Assembly: GCA_022495995.1 (NCBI GenBank)
Contig: JAFEMH010000987.1
Location: 408,001 to 472,000, forward strand
From: Adenophora triphylla var. japonica
Taxonomy: Eukaryota > Streptophyta > Magnoliopsida > Asterales > Campanulaceae
Direction of reading: 5' to 3'
DNA length: 64,000 nucleotides
The position numbers and the translations under genes are program-made. The notes under the pieces were generated by a model, which was given only the letters and a program-made list of their open reading frames with translations, had not been told where the DNA came from and ran no database searches. This document shows, in pieces, positions 1 through 10,324 of this stretch. The first letter of the stretch is position 1, and each line of letters starts with the position of its first letter.

Positions 1-160
1 ACGCCAAGTTCTCGAATACAAGTCAGTCAGGGACGCCGAGTTCTCAAAATACAAATCGGTCAGAGACGCCAAGTTCTCCAAGGCAAGAAGGTCAGAGACG
101 CCAAGCTCTCCAATACAATGCGGTCAGAGACACCAAGTTCTCAAAAGCAAGAAGTCCCAA
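1..160. repeat. 31-32-bp tandem repeat, 5 units
   Basis: Units begin 'acgccaagttctc' and end 'cggtcagag', separated by a variable A-rich stretch. The array is cut by the window edge. It belongs to the 3' UTR of Tat-A. Confidence 0.85.
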
Positions 161-161
161 T

Positions 162-419
162 GTGAATACAAGCTCAACCACCTCTACAAGGTTGACGATC
201 ACCAAAGAAGATGCAGACTCAACCAAACTCCTCCTTCAGGTCAAAATGCTTCCAAAGACAGCAAATCGTCAGCAGAAACCGTCCCACGAACAGCAACTTA
301 ACAACTCTTCATCAACATCAGCCGTAGCCTCAGTCCTTCCGGCAACTACAGGTAAGCACAGCACAGGTATGAAAGCATATCTTAGTCAACTACTTTTCTA
401 AAAGAACATTATCATCAGA
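162..419. other. Spacer between arrays, no supported gene
   Basis: An open frame on the plus strand is low-complexity (Ser, Thr, Gln rich) and matches nothing I know. The minus strand at 341-365 resembles the acceptor side of intron 1 of the Tat-B antisense gene, so this may be a relic of that gene's border. Confidence 0.4.
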
Positions 420-965
420 TCATAGGGCGACTTCCCCAAGACAGTCAAAACCTTAGGGTGACTTCCCAAAAATAGTCAAACCATAGGGCGACTTCCCAAA
501 AATAGTCAGATCATAGGGCGACTTCCCAAAAATAGTCAGATCATAGGGCGACTTCCCAAAAATAGTCAAACCACAGGGCGACTTCCCAAAAATAGTCAGA
601 TCATAGGGTGACTTCCCCAAAACAGTCAAACCATAGGGCGACTTCCCAAAAATAGTCAAACCACGGGGCGACTTCCCAAAAATAGTCAGATCATAGGGTG
701 ACTTCCCCAAAACAGTCAAACCATAGGGCGACTTCCCTAAAATAGTCAATCCCTCGGGTGACTCCCAAATACAGTCAATCTCTAGGGCAACTTCCCTAAA
801 ATAGTCAATCCCTCGGGTGACTCCCAAATACAGTCAATCTCTAGGGCGACTTCCCTAAAATAGTCAATCCCTCGGGTGACTCCCAAATCTGATCAATCTC
901 TAGGACGACTTCCCTAAAATAGTCAATCCTCGGGTGACCCCCGGATACGATCAATCCTTGGTCCA
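420..965. repeat. About 29-bp tandem repeat, roughly 18 units
   Basis: Core unit 'agggcgacttcccaaaaata' followed by 'gtcaaacc'. From about 740 the array switches to a two-unit form (ggcgacttccct... then cgggtgactccc...), giving a 58-bp higher-order period. Each unit carries the pair GACT ... AGTC, a weak inverted repeat. The open frame through it on the minus strand is an artefact of repetition. Confidence 0.85.
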
Positions 966-1069
966 TCCACTTGACCGACATTGATCACCTTTCTTCCCGA
1001 TGGTTCTCGTAAGCCCGAGTCTTCCCCAGCAAGAACACCTTCAAATAGCCTCCATCAGGTAAAAAACCT

Positions 1070-1485
1070 CAACTTAGGTTCATACTCCTGAACTAAGTTC
1101 CCATTTAGGTTCATACTCCTGAACAAAACCTCAACTTAGGTTCATACTCCTGAATTAAGTTCCCATTTAGGTTCATACTCCTGAACCAAATCCCGACTTA
1201 GGATCATACTCCTGAACTAAGTCTCCATTTAGGTTCATACTCCTGAACAAAATCCCGACTTAGGATCATACTCCTGAACTAAGTCCCCATTTAGGTTCAT
1301 ACTCCTGAACAAGACCTCAACTTAGGTTCATACTCCTGAACTAAGTTCCCATTTAGGTTCATACTCCTGAACCAAATCTCAACTTAGGTTCATACTCCTG
1401 AACTAAGTCTCCATTTAGGTTCATACTCCTGAACCGAACCTCAACTGGGTTCATACTCTGAACTAAGTTCCCATTTAGGTTCATA
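1070..1485. repeat. About 30/61-bp tandem repeat
   Basis: Alternating half-units of the form 'ttaggttcatactcctgaac' joined by 'aaaacctcaac' or 'taagttccca'. About 14 half-units. Part of the Tat-A 3' UTR. Confidence 0.85.
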
Positions 1486-1489
1486 CCCT

Positions 1490-1765
1490 CTCACAAGAAA
1501 TTCCGGCGCTTAAACGTAAGACCGAGTGCCTAGAAAGATAACGGAATCCCGTTTCTTTCATCAAAATCGTCTCCCGGCAGTTAAACGTAAGGACCGAGTG
1601 CCCCGAGAAAGATAACGGAATCCCGTTTCTTTCATCAAAATCGTCCCCTGAGCGTAAACGTAAGACCGATCTCCCAGAAAGATAACGGAATCCCGTATCT
1701 TTCATCAAAATCATCCGGCGGTAAAATGTAAGGCCGATTTCCCACAAATACGTCGATTTTCCCCA
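1490..1765. repeat. About 66-bp tandem repeat, 4 units
   Basis: Units contain 'agaaagataacggaatcccg', then 'tttctttcatcaaaatcgtc' and 'aaacgtaagaccgag'. Period 60-68 bp with indels. Confidence 0.8.
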
Positions 1766-1830
1766 GGAAGGCTAACAAAATCCCCAAAGTCAACGGAATC
1801 TCAAAAGCCAACAAAATCTCGAGAAGAACT

Positions 1831-1875
1831 CGAACTACGAAAGGGCTTGATTCCCACTAAGGATACGTAGGTAGC
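1831..1875 (+). other. Two-stem 'CTACG/CGTAG' motif, form B
   Basis: CGAACTACG ... GGCTTGATTCC ... GGATACGTAGG. Outer arms CTACG (1835-1839) and CGTAG (1866-1870) pair; inner ATTC and GGAT can pair with one G.U. It is one of seven copies of this layout in the window. Confidence 0.65.
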
Positions 1876-1959
1876 CTATCATTAGGTCCGGCCCTCGACC
1901 AAAACGGTCACCCTCTCCTTCGGCGCGAGACGAAGTCCACCGAAAGGCCATTTCAAATT

Positions 1960-2345
1960 AAGGTCCGGCGCCTAAAAGCCATCATCATCAAGGTCGAGGT
2001 GCCTAAAAGCCATCATCATCAAGGTTCGAGGCACCTAAAACGCCATCCCCAAGGACCGAGGCACCTAAAAGCCATCATCACCTAGGGTTCGAGGCACCTA
2101 AAACGCCATCTCGAGGTTCGAGGCACCTAAAACGCCATCTCCAAGGTTTGAGGCACCTAAAACGCTATCACTAGGAAAGCGATAAATCGCAATCATCCCC
2201 GAGAGACCGAAAATGGTCATTCCTATCCCAGAGAGAGGATAGCCATCGGACCGAAAATGGTCATCTCTTATCCCCAAGAGTTTCTTTCCAGGCATTGCGT
2301 AACTCGCTCATCGGGATCGAGGCACCTAAAATGCCATCATCTCCA
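1960..2345. repeat. About 32-bp tandem repeat, roughly 10 units
   Basis: Core 'ggttcgaggcacctaaaa' followed by 'cgccatc' and a short variable run. Interrupted at 2170-2300 by a related stretch with 'gagaccgaaaatggtcat' repeats. Confidence 0.8.
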
Positions 2346-2357
2346 GGGTCAAAGACC

Positions 2358-2402
2358 CGAACTACGACCGGCTTGATTCCCATTCGGGATACGTAGGTAG
2401 CC
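2358..2402 (+). other. Two-stem 'CTACG/CGTAG' motif, form B, second copy
   Basis: CTACG at 2362-2366 pairs with CGTAG at 2392-2396. Inner ATTCC (2376-2380) pairs with GGGAT (2386-2390) through one U.G. It lies about 150 bp before the LTR, the same place as in Tat-B and Tat-M. Confidence 0.65.
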
Positions 2403-2466
2403 TATTGATTAGGTTCAGCCACTCGATCACTTGATCGTCCTGTCAAATATGGAGCCTTACTCTTAT

Positions 2467-2508
2467 CGACGACCCGCTTCCTTCGAAAGCACCGTCGCGA
2501 GGGCTACT
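2467..2508 (+). other. Pre-LTR hairpin and polypurine tract of Tat-A
   Basis: CGAC (2467-2470) pairs with GTCG (2494-2497), enclosing GCTTCC-TTC-GAAAGC with one C.A mismatch. 'gcgagggctact' follows and abuts the LTR start TGTAAG. The purine-rich end is where plus-strand synthesis would start. Confidence 0.6.
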
Positions 2509-2824
2509 TGTAAGCACTCCAATTTGAGTCGGTAGTTTTTTCGTTAGAAAGTTAACGAAAGTTTTAACATTTCTAACATTTCTAACAATCTCTAACCTTC
2601 CTAACCAAGCAAGAGTAGGTTAGGGTTTGCCATTTAAAGTTAAACCAAAAAAGGAATCCAAAAAGCAAAAGAATTAAGAAAATCCCGAAACTGACAAGTT
2701 GAAAAACAATTTCTGTGATATTTTGAAAAATATTCTTCCTGTTCAAAGCATGGAGCATCATTTAATGCACCAGGCACGTTTTAAAAGGACCTCCGCGCGG
2801 ACATCTTTGCATCTCCCAGTGGCC

Positions 2825-2832
2825 TATAAATT
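2825..2832 (+). promoter_or_regulatory. TATA box in Tat-A LTR
   Basis: TATAAATT in 'ggcctataaattgaac', about 315 bp into the LTR and followed by a CT-rich run, as expected for a U3/R boundary. Confidence 0.5.
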
Positions 2833-3972
2833 GAACCCTCCTCTCTCAGTTAAAACAACACAACTTACTCACAGCAACGAAGTTCTGGCGAAATATAGAG
2901 AAAACGGTGGGAATCCTTAGATTGCCACCATTTTCTCTTGAATCTTTCCCAATCAAATACCAAACACACCAAACCTTGATACTCCTCAAGCCAAACACCA
3001 AATCTTGATACTCCTCAAGTCAAATTCCAAGCCTAGGAAGATAGGGTGTCACCATTGGTAAAGCCCTCCTTCTCAAAACCCTAAAATTCTCTTTTGATCT
3101 CTTGATCATCTTGTTCTTCTTACTTTGACTTATTTTATGTCTAATTTAACTTGAGTTTTGACCTAAGATGGTCATCTTGAAGTTCATCTTCATGAATGAC
3201 CATCTCAAGTGGTCCACATTTTAGATCTTTAGTCAATTCTTTCTCCTTGGTTTCATCTTTACAAAACCCCCTTTCCCTTTGCAAAGGACATGTTTCAACC
3301 CCATAAATTCCCCAAGGATGACTTGAATATGATAACCACCTAACAAAAGGTAGTGGTATCAATTCTAGGGATGAAAATGGGGTGAACATAGATGCAAATC
3401 CCCCAAAAATCACATTTTCCCTCAAGAACATCTTGCTGTCCAGTAGCATTGTTCTGAGACCTCAGTCCATTTTCTTATTTTTTGGACCCAGTAAAACTTG
3501 GAATTGGGTGTTTACTACAAAACACTTTTTGTAGCCAACATCCAGATCTTTCCAGAAATATTTTTATTTTATTTTTTAAGTAAGTAAAACTCCTTTTTTC
3601 AATTTTCATTTTAGAGGCCAGTTCATCAGCTTCTGGAAATCCAGATTTCACATCTGAGATTTCCAGAAGGTTTTTACCCCTCAAATTACTTCCAAAATGG
3701 AAAGTTTCTTTGCAGAAACCCTATTTAGGGCGTTTTAAGCAACTTTCATTCTCGGACTTTCCCCAGATTCTGAGGTTTTGAAGCCTTTAAGTCCATTTCA
3801 AAGTCAAGGGTCAACTGCCTTCTTTCATTCTGGCAGAATTGCTTTTCAAATCCAAAAATCTTTTGAGTGCCAAGACTCAACCCAAAAATTCTCCAAAAAA
3901 TCATAGGATCAGTTTAAAGTCTTAAAAAGAGATCCCAATTTTCACTTTTCCCAGTTTCAAATTATTTTGGTC

Positions 3973-3975
<3 letters not shown>

Positions 3976-4004
<29 letters not shown>
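3976..4004. repeat. (AC)n microsatellite
   Basis: About 14 uninterrupted CA dinucleotides inside the Tat-A LTR. Confidence 0.95.
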
Positions 4005-4005
<1 letters not shown>

Positions 4006-4190
4006 CAAAAGGATTTCAAATGTTTGGAAGACTCGTTTTGCGAGGCGCGTCGGGTGCACACTAACGTCCTTCCCGACGCGTAACATGACCTCCGAACCTA
4101 AATCTCTGATCTCGGGCTTTTTTCAAAGTTTTGGCCCTTAAAATAAAAATGGCGTGGCGACTCCGTTTTAATGGCACATCGTTACACTAG

Positions 4191-5484
4191 TGCCTGTGTT
4201 TTTATACTTGTATTTCTTTCTAGATGACTGAAGACTTGAAAACCTTGAATTGCTCCAAAGAATATATTGATTAACTTGTTCAAAGGGCTCAACCTGTTAA
4301 CTTCCTTAACCGGTCATGACCTCAACTTATCACTCCCTCAACCAGTCAGTTAGTCAACCTATCATGCTCCATCAGTTACTCAGTTACTGCAGTCAGTCAA
4401 GCTTCAACAACAAGTTTCCATCAGTTGACCTAGCATTAATTTCTCTCACTTACTTAGCCTACTACTTAGCTAAAGTTGGTAGAACAGTTGCTATAAATAC
4501 ATTGTTGCCGCCTTGCCAGTAACTAATTCAAGGAATATTCAAGTTACCAGTACTCACAACAACTTCTTTACCAAGTGGAAAATTCAAATATGGTTGTACT
4601 TCAAATCTCAAGCATTCAATCCAGAAAATATTCTCTTTTAATGCTTGTCAGTCCAAGTTATCCCTTCAACCTCTTCAAAGACAACAACTCCATTTGAAGA
4701 CACTATAAATACCTTTCTTAGAGCATTAAAGAGGGTTGGTGAATTGAAGACTTTGAGAGTAAAATTGTCAAGAACTGCAAGTGCTCAAGCATTGAAGTTC
4801 AAGACATTTAGTCCTTATATTCACTAGATCATTTATTAGGACAAACATTGTGCACACTCAATCAATTCTTGTAAGTGTTCCCTAATAAGACTATGTCTGA
4901 AACATATTAATTGACCACACTACACACCCAAGAAAAATCAGTTCAACTTGTGAACACATCTCTTGAAAACACCTGGTCAAACTTGTATCACGATCCATTA
5001 GTGATCACTTTCCTTTAGGCAGCTTTCAATTTTACTTAAAGGTTAAAGCTTACAACTTGTAACAGACTAGTGACATTAATAGCGCACATTTTCTCAAATC
5101 CAAGTTTTGACCAAACTTGGTAGAGGACGTATCAGTTCGTTAACACTGTGAACCTCTCCAAACAACTGTGTCCCTTTGTTTGTGTGTTTGCTTATTTTAT
5201 CTTGTCTTGTAACCGGTTGAGCTCTATCGCCGGTTACAACCCTTTGAATCCTTAATTGTTTTGTCTTGTCTTTCTTATTGGAATATAATTTGCATGATAT
5301 TTTAACTTACTTGAAACTCATTTTCTTAACTGATTATTTGTGTGAGTAAATCAGTAATACTTTATCTGTTGTGTAACTGGTTAACATCGGTTTAGCTTTT
5401 AATAAATTACTTGGCTATTTTTGAAAGGTTTTACAAATAAGTTTTTTCAGGCTATTCACCCCCCTCTAGCCTGTTTTCCTAACA
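4191..5484 (+). repeat. 5' LTR of SIRE-1, lacking its first ~126 bp
   Basis: Matches the LTR at 44239-57775 from 'tgtgtttttatacttgtatt' onward and ends '...ctgttttcctaaca'. The full LTR starts TGTTAGTC at 44239, so the first 126 bp are absent here. Both copies have 'actag' just before the point where similarity begins, a possible microhomology at the break. Confidence 0.8.
4492..4499 (+). promoter_or_regulatory. TATA box in SIRE-1 5' LTR
   Basis: TATAAATA, preceded by U3 sequence with 'aaccggtca'-type motifs at about 4309-4350. The second LTR has the corresponding region at 44500-44680. Confidence 0.5.
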
Positions 5485-5486
5485 AT

Positions 5487-5498
5487 TGGTATTAGAGT
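5487..5498 (+). other. Primer binding site of SIRE-1 (tRNA-Met type)
   Basis: TTGGTATTAGAG directly follows the LTR end after 'at'. It differs by one base from the usual copia site TTGGTATCAGAG, complementary to the 3' end of initiator tRNA-Met. Confidence 0.75.
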
Positions 5499-5552
5499 TT
5501 TCAATTTTTGAAAACATTTTTCCAAGCTTCACAGCTTGAATTGTCGATTTCA

Positions 5553-6880
5553 ATGGCAGGAAAACTCATACAATCGTGGAACATGGCAACGATATCCATG
5601 TTAAACGAAAACGAATTTCTAGTATGGAAAAATAGAATTATGTGGATGGATTCAATTATTGACAGATTAATAATTGTATTTAGAGATGGTCCTATCATTC
5701 CTATCAAAGTCAATACAATGACAAGAGCCCCCAAAACTCCTCTCATGGATCATGCCGATAGATCATCGGAAGAAGAGTTTGAAGTTTATGAAACTATTGT
5801 TCCAAAGACTCGTGAAGAATGGACCGAAGAGGATAAGATATGAGTAGCCCTCGACAAAAAGGCTATGCACATTCTGACCTCCGATCTAGATGATAGGCTT
5901 TACAAACAAGTACAGAATTATGAGACTGCCCAGCAAGTTTGGCAAAGTATCCTAAGATACTTTGAAGGAGATCAAGTGGAAAAGGACAACCGGTTGTACA
6001 AAAGTGTAGCTGAGTTCGAATCCTTCAAGAATAACCCAAGTGAGTCACTCAGAGAAACGTACGATCAATTTTGTGAGGTAAGCAACTCATGTGCATCTCT
6101 AGATAGAATATACACAATGAAAGATCTTAGTATGCGTTTCCTTGATTCTCTTGCAGACCTATGGCATGTTAAAGTAGCTATTCTAAAAGAATGCAGAGAC
6201 TTGGATAAGACTCACATTCAGAATATTGTTTCCACTTTATTTATGTATGAGGAAGACCTCAACAGGCTTGGTGGAGTTCAAAAATAGTTCAAAAATCTTT
6301 CTCTACCAGCTCAAACTGAGATCTTCCTAGGCTTTTCCTTGTTCAATAACCTATCTGCCAACAACTCCTCTTCAACCTCTTAGTCCCAACCAACCTAAAC
6401 CAATGTCAACTACAACAAGCCTTTTAAGGAAGATGAATTTACTGCATTTGCCAGAAACTATAGAAATTTCAAAGACTTTAAGAAGTCCCAAAAACATGAC
6501 AACAAACCCTGCCACTCCAAACCTTTATCCTTTTAAAGATCTGGAAATTTCCAAAGATCTGGTCAATCCTCAACCACCGACGGCAAAAATGCTCAAGGTG
6601 AGTTTGTTTGCTACAACTGTAGGAAACTTGACCTTTTTGCTTCAAAATGCCCTCAACCTAAGTATGAATTTCTTAGGAAGAAACTCTTTAGGAAAAACCC
6701 TAGATTAAAGAGCCTAGTAGTCGATGAAGGAACATAAATGGTTATGCATGTTTGGTTTGAAACTAATTCAGAGGATGAGAATGATGTCTTAGATGAAGAT
6801 TCTGATGTTAGTTTTGTGGCCCTTGATGGAACAGAAACTGGACCCACTTGTGATGTACCCGATTTTGCGCCCGACAAAAA
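5553..6880 (+). pseudogene. gag: SIRE-type gag (UBN2-like capsid, zinc knuckle), decayed
   Basis: Capsid protein that would package the element RNA. The reading starts MAGKLIQSWN shortly after the primer site and runs through WKNRIMWMDSII, a TGA at 5841-5843, then in the same frame KKAMHILTSDLDDRLYKQV and the typical copia stretch AQQVWQSILRYFEGD to a stop at 6285. Further on, about 6600-6650, a zinc knuckle can be read as CYNCRKLDLFASKC, where the His of CX2CX4HX4C is replaced by Leu. Stops and frameshifts make it non-functional. It ends where minus-strand Tat-M sequence takes over near 6895-6960. Confidence 0.8.
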
Positions 6881-7354
6881 ACTTAGGAAGTTTTGAAAAG
6901 ATTTTTGGATTGGGTTTAATCTTTTATTGGACTTTGAAATATCAATCGAGTCGCTACGTGAAATTACTCGGGATTTCGCGCTACGCGAAACGCGGTTGTC
7001 TTTCGCTGAGGGTTGGTGTCTGAGACCTCGCTTTCGCGAAGGATAGAGGAGTCACCACGCGGTTTTTGTATTCTGAGCCCAAACGTTGAGAAACGGCTAT
7101 TGTTTGAAAATGGTGTCGTTTTTATTGGTAGCAAAAACTTAGAAAAAGGCTTTGAAAATAGGGGGTCATTTTTATTGATAGCAAAAATGAGTAAAAAGCT
7201 TTTTTAGTACCAGATATTGTTTGGTTCGGAGGTCACGTTACGTTTCGGAAAGAGTATATTGAGATCACCCGAAACGCCTCGTATGACGAGTCTTTCTACC
7301 TTTCTCAAAATCGTGTGCGCGTGTGTGTGTGTGTTTGCATTTTGAAATGGGGGC

Positions 7355-7745
7355 TTGAATGACAAGCTTAATCTTGGTTTGAATGTCAAACATTGATTAG
7401 GGTTCTGTTTGAAAAGGCGAGCGTTTGAATGACAAACGTCGGTTTTGCAGTTTTAGGAAAAGTGGCGCGAATGCTGATTTTAACTGTTTATCTTAAGTGT
7501 CAAATGTTGACTTTTAAGAAAAGAGCGTTTGAATGTCAAACGTCGGATTTTGAGTTTGAATATGAGCGTTTGGATGCCAAACGTCATTTCGCGCGTTTTG
7601 AAAGAGAGTTCGAAGGTCGAACTCCGGTTTTAAACCGGGCATGTCATTGTTAACGATTTTACGGGAAAAACGTATTAAATGATTTTGAGTGTCAAATGGC
7701 GGCTTTTAAGTTTGAAGATGAGCGTTTGGATGCCAAACGTCATTT
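7355..7745. repeat. Interspersed 20-bp palindromes 'GCGTTTGAATGTCAAACGTC'
   Basis: Clear copies at 7421-7440, 7525-7544, 7566-7585 and 7722-7741, with weaker ones near 7355 and 7375. Each has CGTTTG and CAAACG arms around a short centre. Two more copies lie outside the LTR at 10032-10088. Confidence 0.8.
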
Positions 7746-7889
7746 TGCACATTTTGAAAGAGAGTTCGAAGGTCGAACTCCGGTTTTGAACCGGGCATTA
7801 CATTGTTAGCATTTTTACGGGAAAAGGGCATTAAATGACATGCAATTAACGAATCGGGTTGCGACTCAGACTTTGAAAAGTAAATACTA

Positions 7890-8120
7890 TCACGATCCAA
7901 ACGGGTCGGACTTTGTAACTGACAGTATTTAAAGTGTGGTATCAACGGAATCAAACGATCCGGAATTGTAAAGTACGATCGACGAGTCAAACGGCTCGGA
8001 ATTGTAAAGTTGCATGAAAGTAAAGGACGTTCGAAGGATCAAACAATCTGGAATTTTTAAATGACAGGAATTTAAATGACGATCGACGGATCAAACGATC
8101 CAGAATTGGTAAATGACATA
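7890..8120. repeat. Degenerate repeats 'gatcaaacgatccggaattg'
   Basis: Five units at roughly 50-60-bp spacing. The flanks of 'caaac' change together: gatcc/gggtc, gaatc/gatcc, gagtc/ggctc, gatc/aatc, gatc/gatc. Several of these flank pairs are inverted repeats. Confidence 0.65.
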
Positions 8121-8544
8121 AAAGTAAATGGAACGGGATCGGAACGCCGTTTTAACCCGAGATTACTTCTCTTACGGGAAGAGAAGAGGATCTAGGGGCT
8201 AAAACGTATCGGACCCCGTTAGACGGAGGCGTCTACATTTCAACAGTATCATCCGAAACGGTTGTAGCGACTGGCGCGTAAATCGAGACGGAACGAGAGT
8301 TTTAAAGAGAGAGGGAGCTACCTATGGCTAGGGTCGGCTTCTTTGGCTCGGGGGACGTATACGGGATACGAAAGTGTGTTTGGAACGGTGTTTTGAGGTG
8401 GCGGGGGTCATATTTGATCAAAATATGAAGTTTTCACGCAAAACGAGGTAAAACTGGGGCTCGGGGGGAGTGGAACCAGTTTAGGCCGTGGCTTAGGGTG
8501 AAAATGGAGTGAGTTTTTGTTTTTTTAAATGGCTTTGACAGCCC

Positions 8545-8678
8545 TTGTATTTATAGGTAAAATTTCAGCATGAGTCCGGACGGACTTAGGGTGAAATCAG
8601 GGGGGTTTTGTGAAACTTTGGAAATTGGAGGGGCTTACTGGCAATTCCAGATTTCCTGCAAATGAGTCCGGCCGGACT
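8545..8678 (-). promoter_or_regulatory. U3 promoter of Tat-M LTR: TATA and two palindromes
   Basis: Minus-strand CTATAAATACAAGG (8558-8545) is a good TATA box. Just upstream in that direction are AGTCCG-GA-CGGACT (8573-8586) and the perfect 14-bp palindrome AGTCCGGCCGGACT (8665-8678). The same palindrome, followed by the same 'gag', sits before the antisense gene at 11622. Confidence 0.6.
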
Positions 8679-9081
8679 GAGACTGCATACTAGGGGTATT
8701 TTTGTTTTTTCACTCTGAATTTGATTGAAAGGTGATGGAGAGTTGTGGCATGTGAGCCACGTGTCCCTGTGACTCACAGGCCATGGGAATTTGTGTCATT
8801 ATTTCCCGGTTTTGTCTGTTTTTAAAATAACAGTCCGGAAAATGTCCGAAACGCCCCTGAAAAGTGCCAGAAAGTGCGTTTTTCAGGGAAAGATGTACTT
8901 TTACGTGCGATGACGTGTGTTGAGTACGTTTAGACGTTGGGATGCTCGGGGCAGTCCTGGGACATCTCGTTGGCTTGGCAACGGGGAGCTTAACGGGTTT
9001 CGGTTAACTTGGAGCGGGCCAGTTAACGGATTCCGATTAACTTTCTAACGAATTTTGACGATCCGGATTTGGGTACTTACA

Positions 9082-9123
9082 GTTAGCCCCTCAGCGACGT
9101 CACTTCCGAAGGAGGTGGGGTCG
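9082..9123 (-). other. Polypurine tract and preceding hairpin of Tat-M
   Basis: On the minus strand CGAC, then CACCTCC-TTC-GGAAGTG (one C.A mismatch), then GTCG, then 'ctgaggggctaac' and the LTR. Same architecture, loop and spacing as in Tat-A, with different stem bases. Confidence 0.6.
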
Positions 9124-9209
9124 TTGAAAAAAGATAAGGATCCAAATCGGGATGCCTTACTTTGAAAGAGACCTGGGCGGTCAGCTGGCTGGACCCTTAG
9201 CGAAAGGAT

Positions 9210-9250
9210 TCCTACGTATCCCGAGCGAGAATCAAGCCGATCGTAGTTCG
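9210..9250 (-). other. Two-stem 'CTACG/CGTAG' motif, form B, in Tat-M
   Basis: Minus strand reads CGAACTACGATCGGCTTGAT then TCTCGCTCGGGATACGTAGG. Outer arms are at 9242-9246 and 9212-9216. The inner ATTCT pairs with GGGAT using G.U pairs. It lies about 130 bp before the LTR. Confidence 0.65.
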
Positions 9251-9393
9251 TAAGTGCAAGGAGCCACGCGTGGGGACCTTGACCTGAGCTAGACTGTTGG
9301 GAGGCGTCTAAACCTGAATGAGACCATCGCGAGGTACCTGTACCTGAATGGAGACTATTGTGAGGCATCTGAACCTGGGACTTCTGAAACCTT

Positions 9394-9555
9394 TGAGGGC
9401 GTGTGGCGCCTCAGATCGAAGTTGCTAAAACATACGAGGGCGTGTGGCGCCTCAAACCGGAGTTGCTGAACATACGAGGGCGTGTGGCGCCACAAACTGG
9501 AGTTGCTGAACATACGAGGGCGTGTGGCGCCTCAAACCGGAGCGGTGAGGATACG
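9394..9555. repeat. 39-bp tandem repeat, 4 units
   Basis: Unit 'gagggcgtgtggcgcctcaa' plus 'accggagttgctgaacatac'. Part of the Tat-M 3' UTR. A looser series of about 31 bp with '...gaggcatctgaacctg' precedes it at 9280-9375. Confidence 0.85.
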
Positions 9556-10031
9556 TTTATCCTAAGACGAAGGCGTTCGTGCCTTGAGTACTGGACTTAC
9601 GATGAAGGCCAGGTTTATCCTCCGGGGATAGGGTGGCAATGATGGGAATGGTTGTGTTAAACTGGCGTTATTAACAACACAGAGGGATTGATGTTCTAAC
9701 CACGGGGTTAGGAACGGGATGTGGTCTCGGGAGAGACTGACACATTGCTGGGGAAAAGCGTCCAGCGTTCTGACGGGGTCAGTTAGGAACTGAGGGGGTT
9801 GATTGACGTTTCTTCTTAGGCGGATGGCCTTAGGATCCTGCTGGGGATGAACGTTCGGGCTTACGGTGATGGCCGAAGAGGGATTGTTGTGCGGGCTTAC
9901 CTTGATGGCCGCTGAGGTGGGACGATCGGGCTTACGACTGGCGGCCGGGGAAGTGAACGTTGGTGAAAACCAATAGAAATTTTGACGTCGGGAGACGGAA
10001 TTGTAACTGGAATGTCCGGAGACAGGATTGA
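9556..10031. other. Tat-M 3' UTR, no gene supported
   Basis: Contains short repeats of 'gggcttac...gatggccg' at 9855-9950. An open frame on the minus strand has no recognisable domain. Confidence 0.4.
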
Positions 10032-10088
10032 GCGTTTGAATGTCAAACGTCAACTTGAGACGGAAGTGAGCGTTTGAATGTCAAACGT
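10032..10088. repeat. Two further copies of the LTR palindrome
   Basis: GCGTTTGAATGTCAAACGTC at 10032-10051 and 10069-10088, identical to the copy at 7525-7544 in the LTR. Confidence 0.85.
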
Positions 10089-10100
10089 CAACTGGGGATT

Positions 10101-10290
10101 GAATTTAACGTCTGGAGACGAGCGTTAGTGAGGACTAACTCGGAATTTAACGTCTGGAGACGAGCGTTAGTGAAAACTAACTGGGAATTTAACGTCTGGA
10201 GATGAGCGTTAGTGAAAACTAACTGAGAATTTAACATCTGGAGATGAGCGTTAGTGAAAACTAACTGGGAATTTAACGTGTGGAGACAAA
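10101..10290. repeat. 42-bp tandem repeat, 4.5 units
   Basis: Unit 'gaatttaacgtctggagacg' then 'agcgttagtgaaaactaact'. Each unit holds two inverted repeats: CGTCT-GG-AGACG and GTTAGT-GAAA-ACTAAC. Confidence 0.85.
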
Positions 10291-10324
10291 ATTGTGATTT
10301 AACATTCGAAGACAGAATGTTAGT

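Larger units (their letters stand above)
1..4190 (+). mobile_element. Tat-A: Ty3/gypsy Tat-type retrotransposon, 3' end only
   Basis: The 3' untranslated region (1-2508) is built of five successive tandem arrays, ends in a hairpin and polypurine tract, and is followed by an LTR beginning TGTAAGCACTCC at 2509. The LTR contains the Tat-type block with 'tttttcaaag' and 'ggcgtggcgactc' that is also in the Tat-B LTR. No pol is inside the window. On the minus strand 341-365 resembles the end of the first intron of the antisense gene of Tat-B (cttacctgtag), so Tat-A may once have carried that gene. The LTR stops at 4190, where a truncated SIRE LTR begins; no target duplication is visible there. Confidence 0.75.
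2509..4190 (+). repeat. 3' LTR of Tat-A, 3'-truncated
   Basis: Starts TGTAAGCACTCC after the polypurine tract. It contains a TATA box, an (AC)n run and, at 4151-4165, ggcgtggcgactccg, the same primer-site-like block as in the Tat-B LTR. The expected LTR end (...attcaca in Tat-B) is not reached: at 4191 the sequence becomes SIRE LTR. No gene is supported in this stretch; the minus-strand frames at 3141-3684 look random. Confidence 0.7.
6960..9081 (-). repeat. 3' LTR of Tat-M
   Basis: On the minus strand it starts TGTAAGTACCC after the polypurine tract (9082-9094). The far edge is less certain: I place it at 6960, where the minus strand ends ...gagtaatttca. Just beyond, minus-strand 'gtagcgactcgattg' looks like a degraded Tat primer site, so the edge could be off. 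GGAGTCACCACGC at 7048-7060 is the minus-strand counterpart of the 'ggcgtggcgactc' block in the other two Tat LTRs. No gene is supported inside. Confidence 0.65.

Noticed and set aside
162..401. Ser/Thr-rich plus-strand frame near the window start
   Set aside because: Low complexity, no recognisable motif, bordered by tandem arrays on both sides.
453..827. Open frame of 124 codons made of KSPYGLTIFG-like repeats
   Set aside because: It is the translation of a 29-bp tandem array whose repetition keeps a frame open; no start context and no known protein.
3141..3684. Two minus-strand open frames in the Tat-A LTR
   Set aside because: No domain, no homolog in the other LTRs, and composition like the surrounding AT-rich LTR.
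6895..6965. Degraded Tat primer site next to the Tat-M LTR (minus strand gtagcgactcgattg), which would make it a 5' LTR
   Set aside because: The polypurine tract and 3' UTR on the other side show it is the 3' LTR; the similarity is too short to rely on, though it leaves the LTR edge uncertain.
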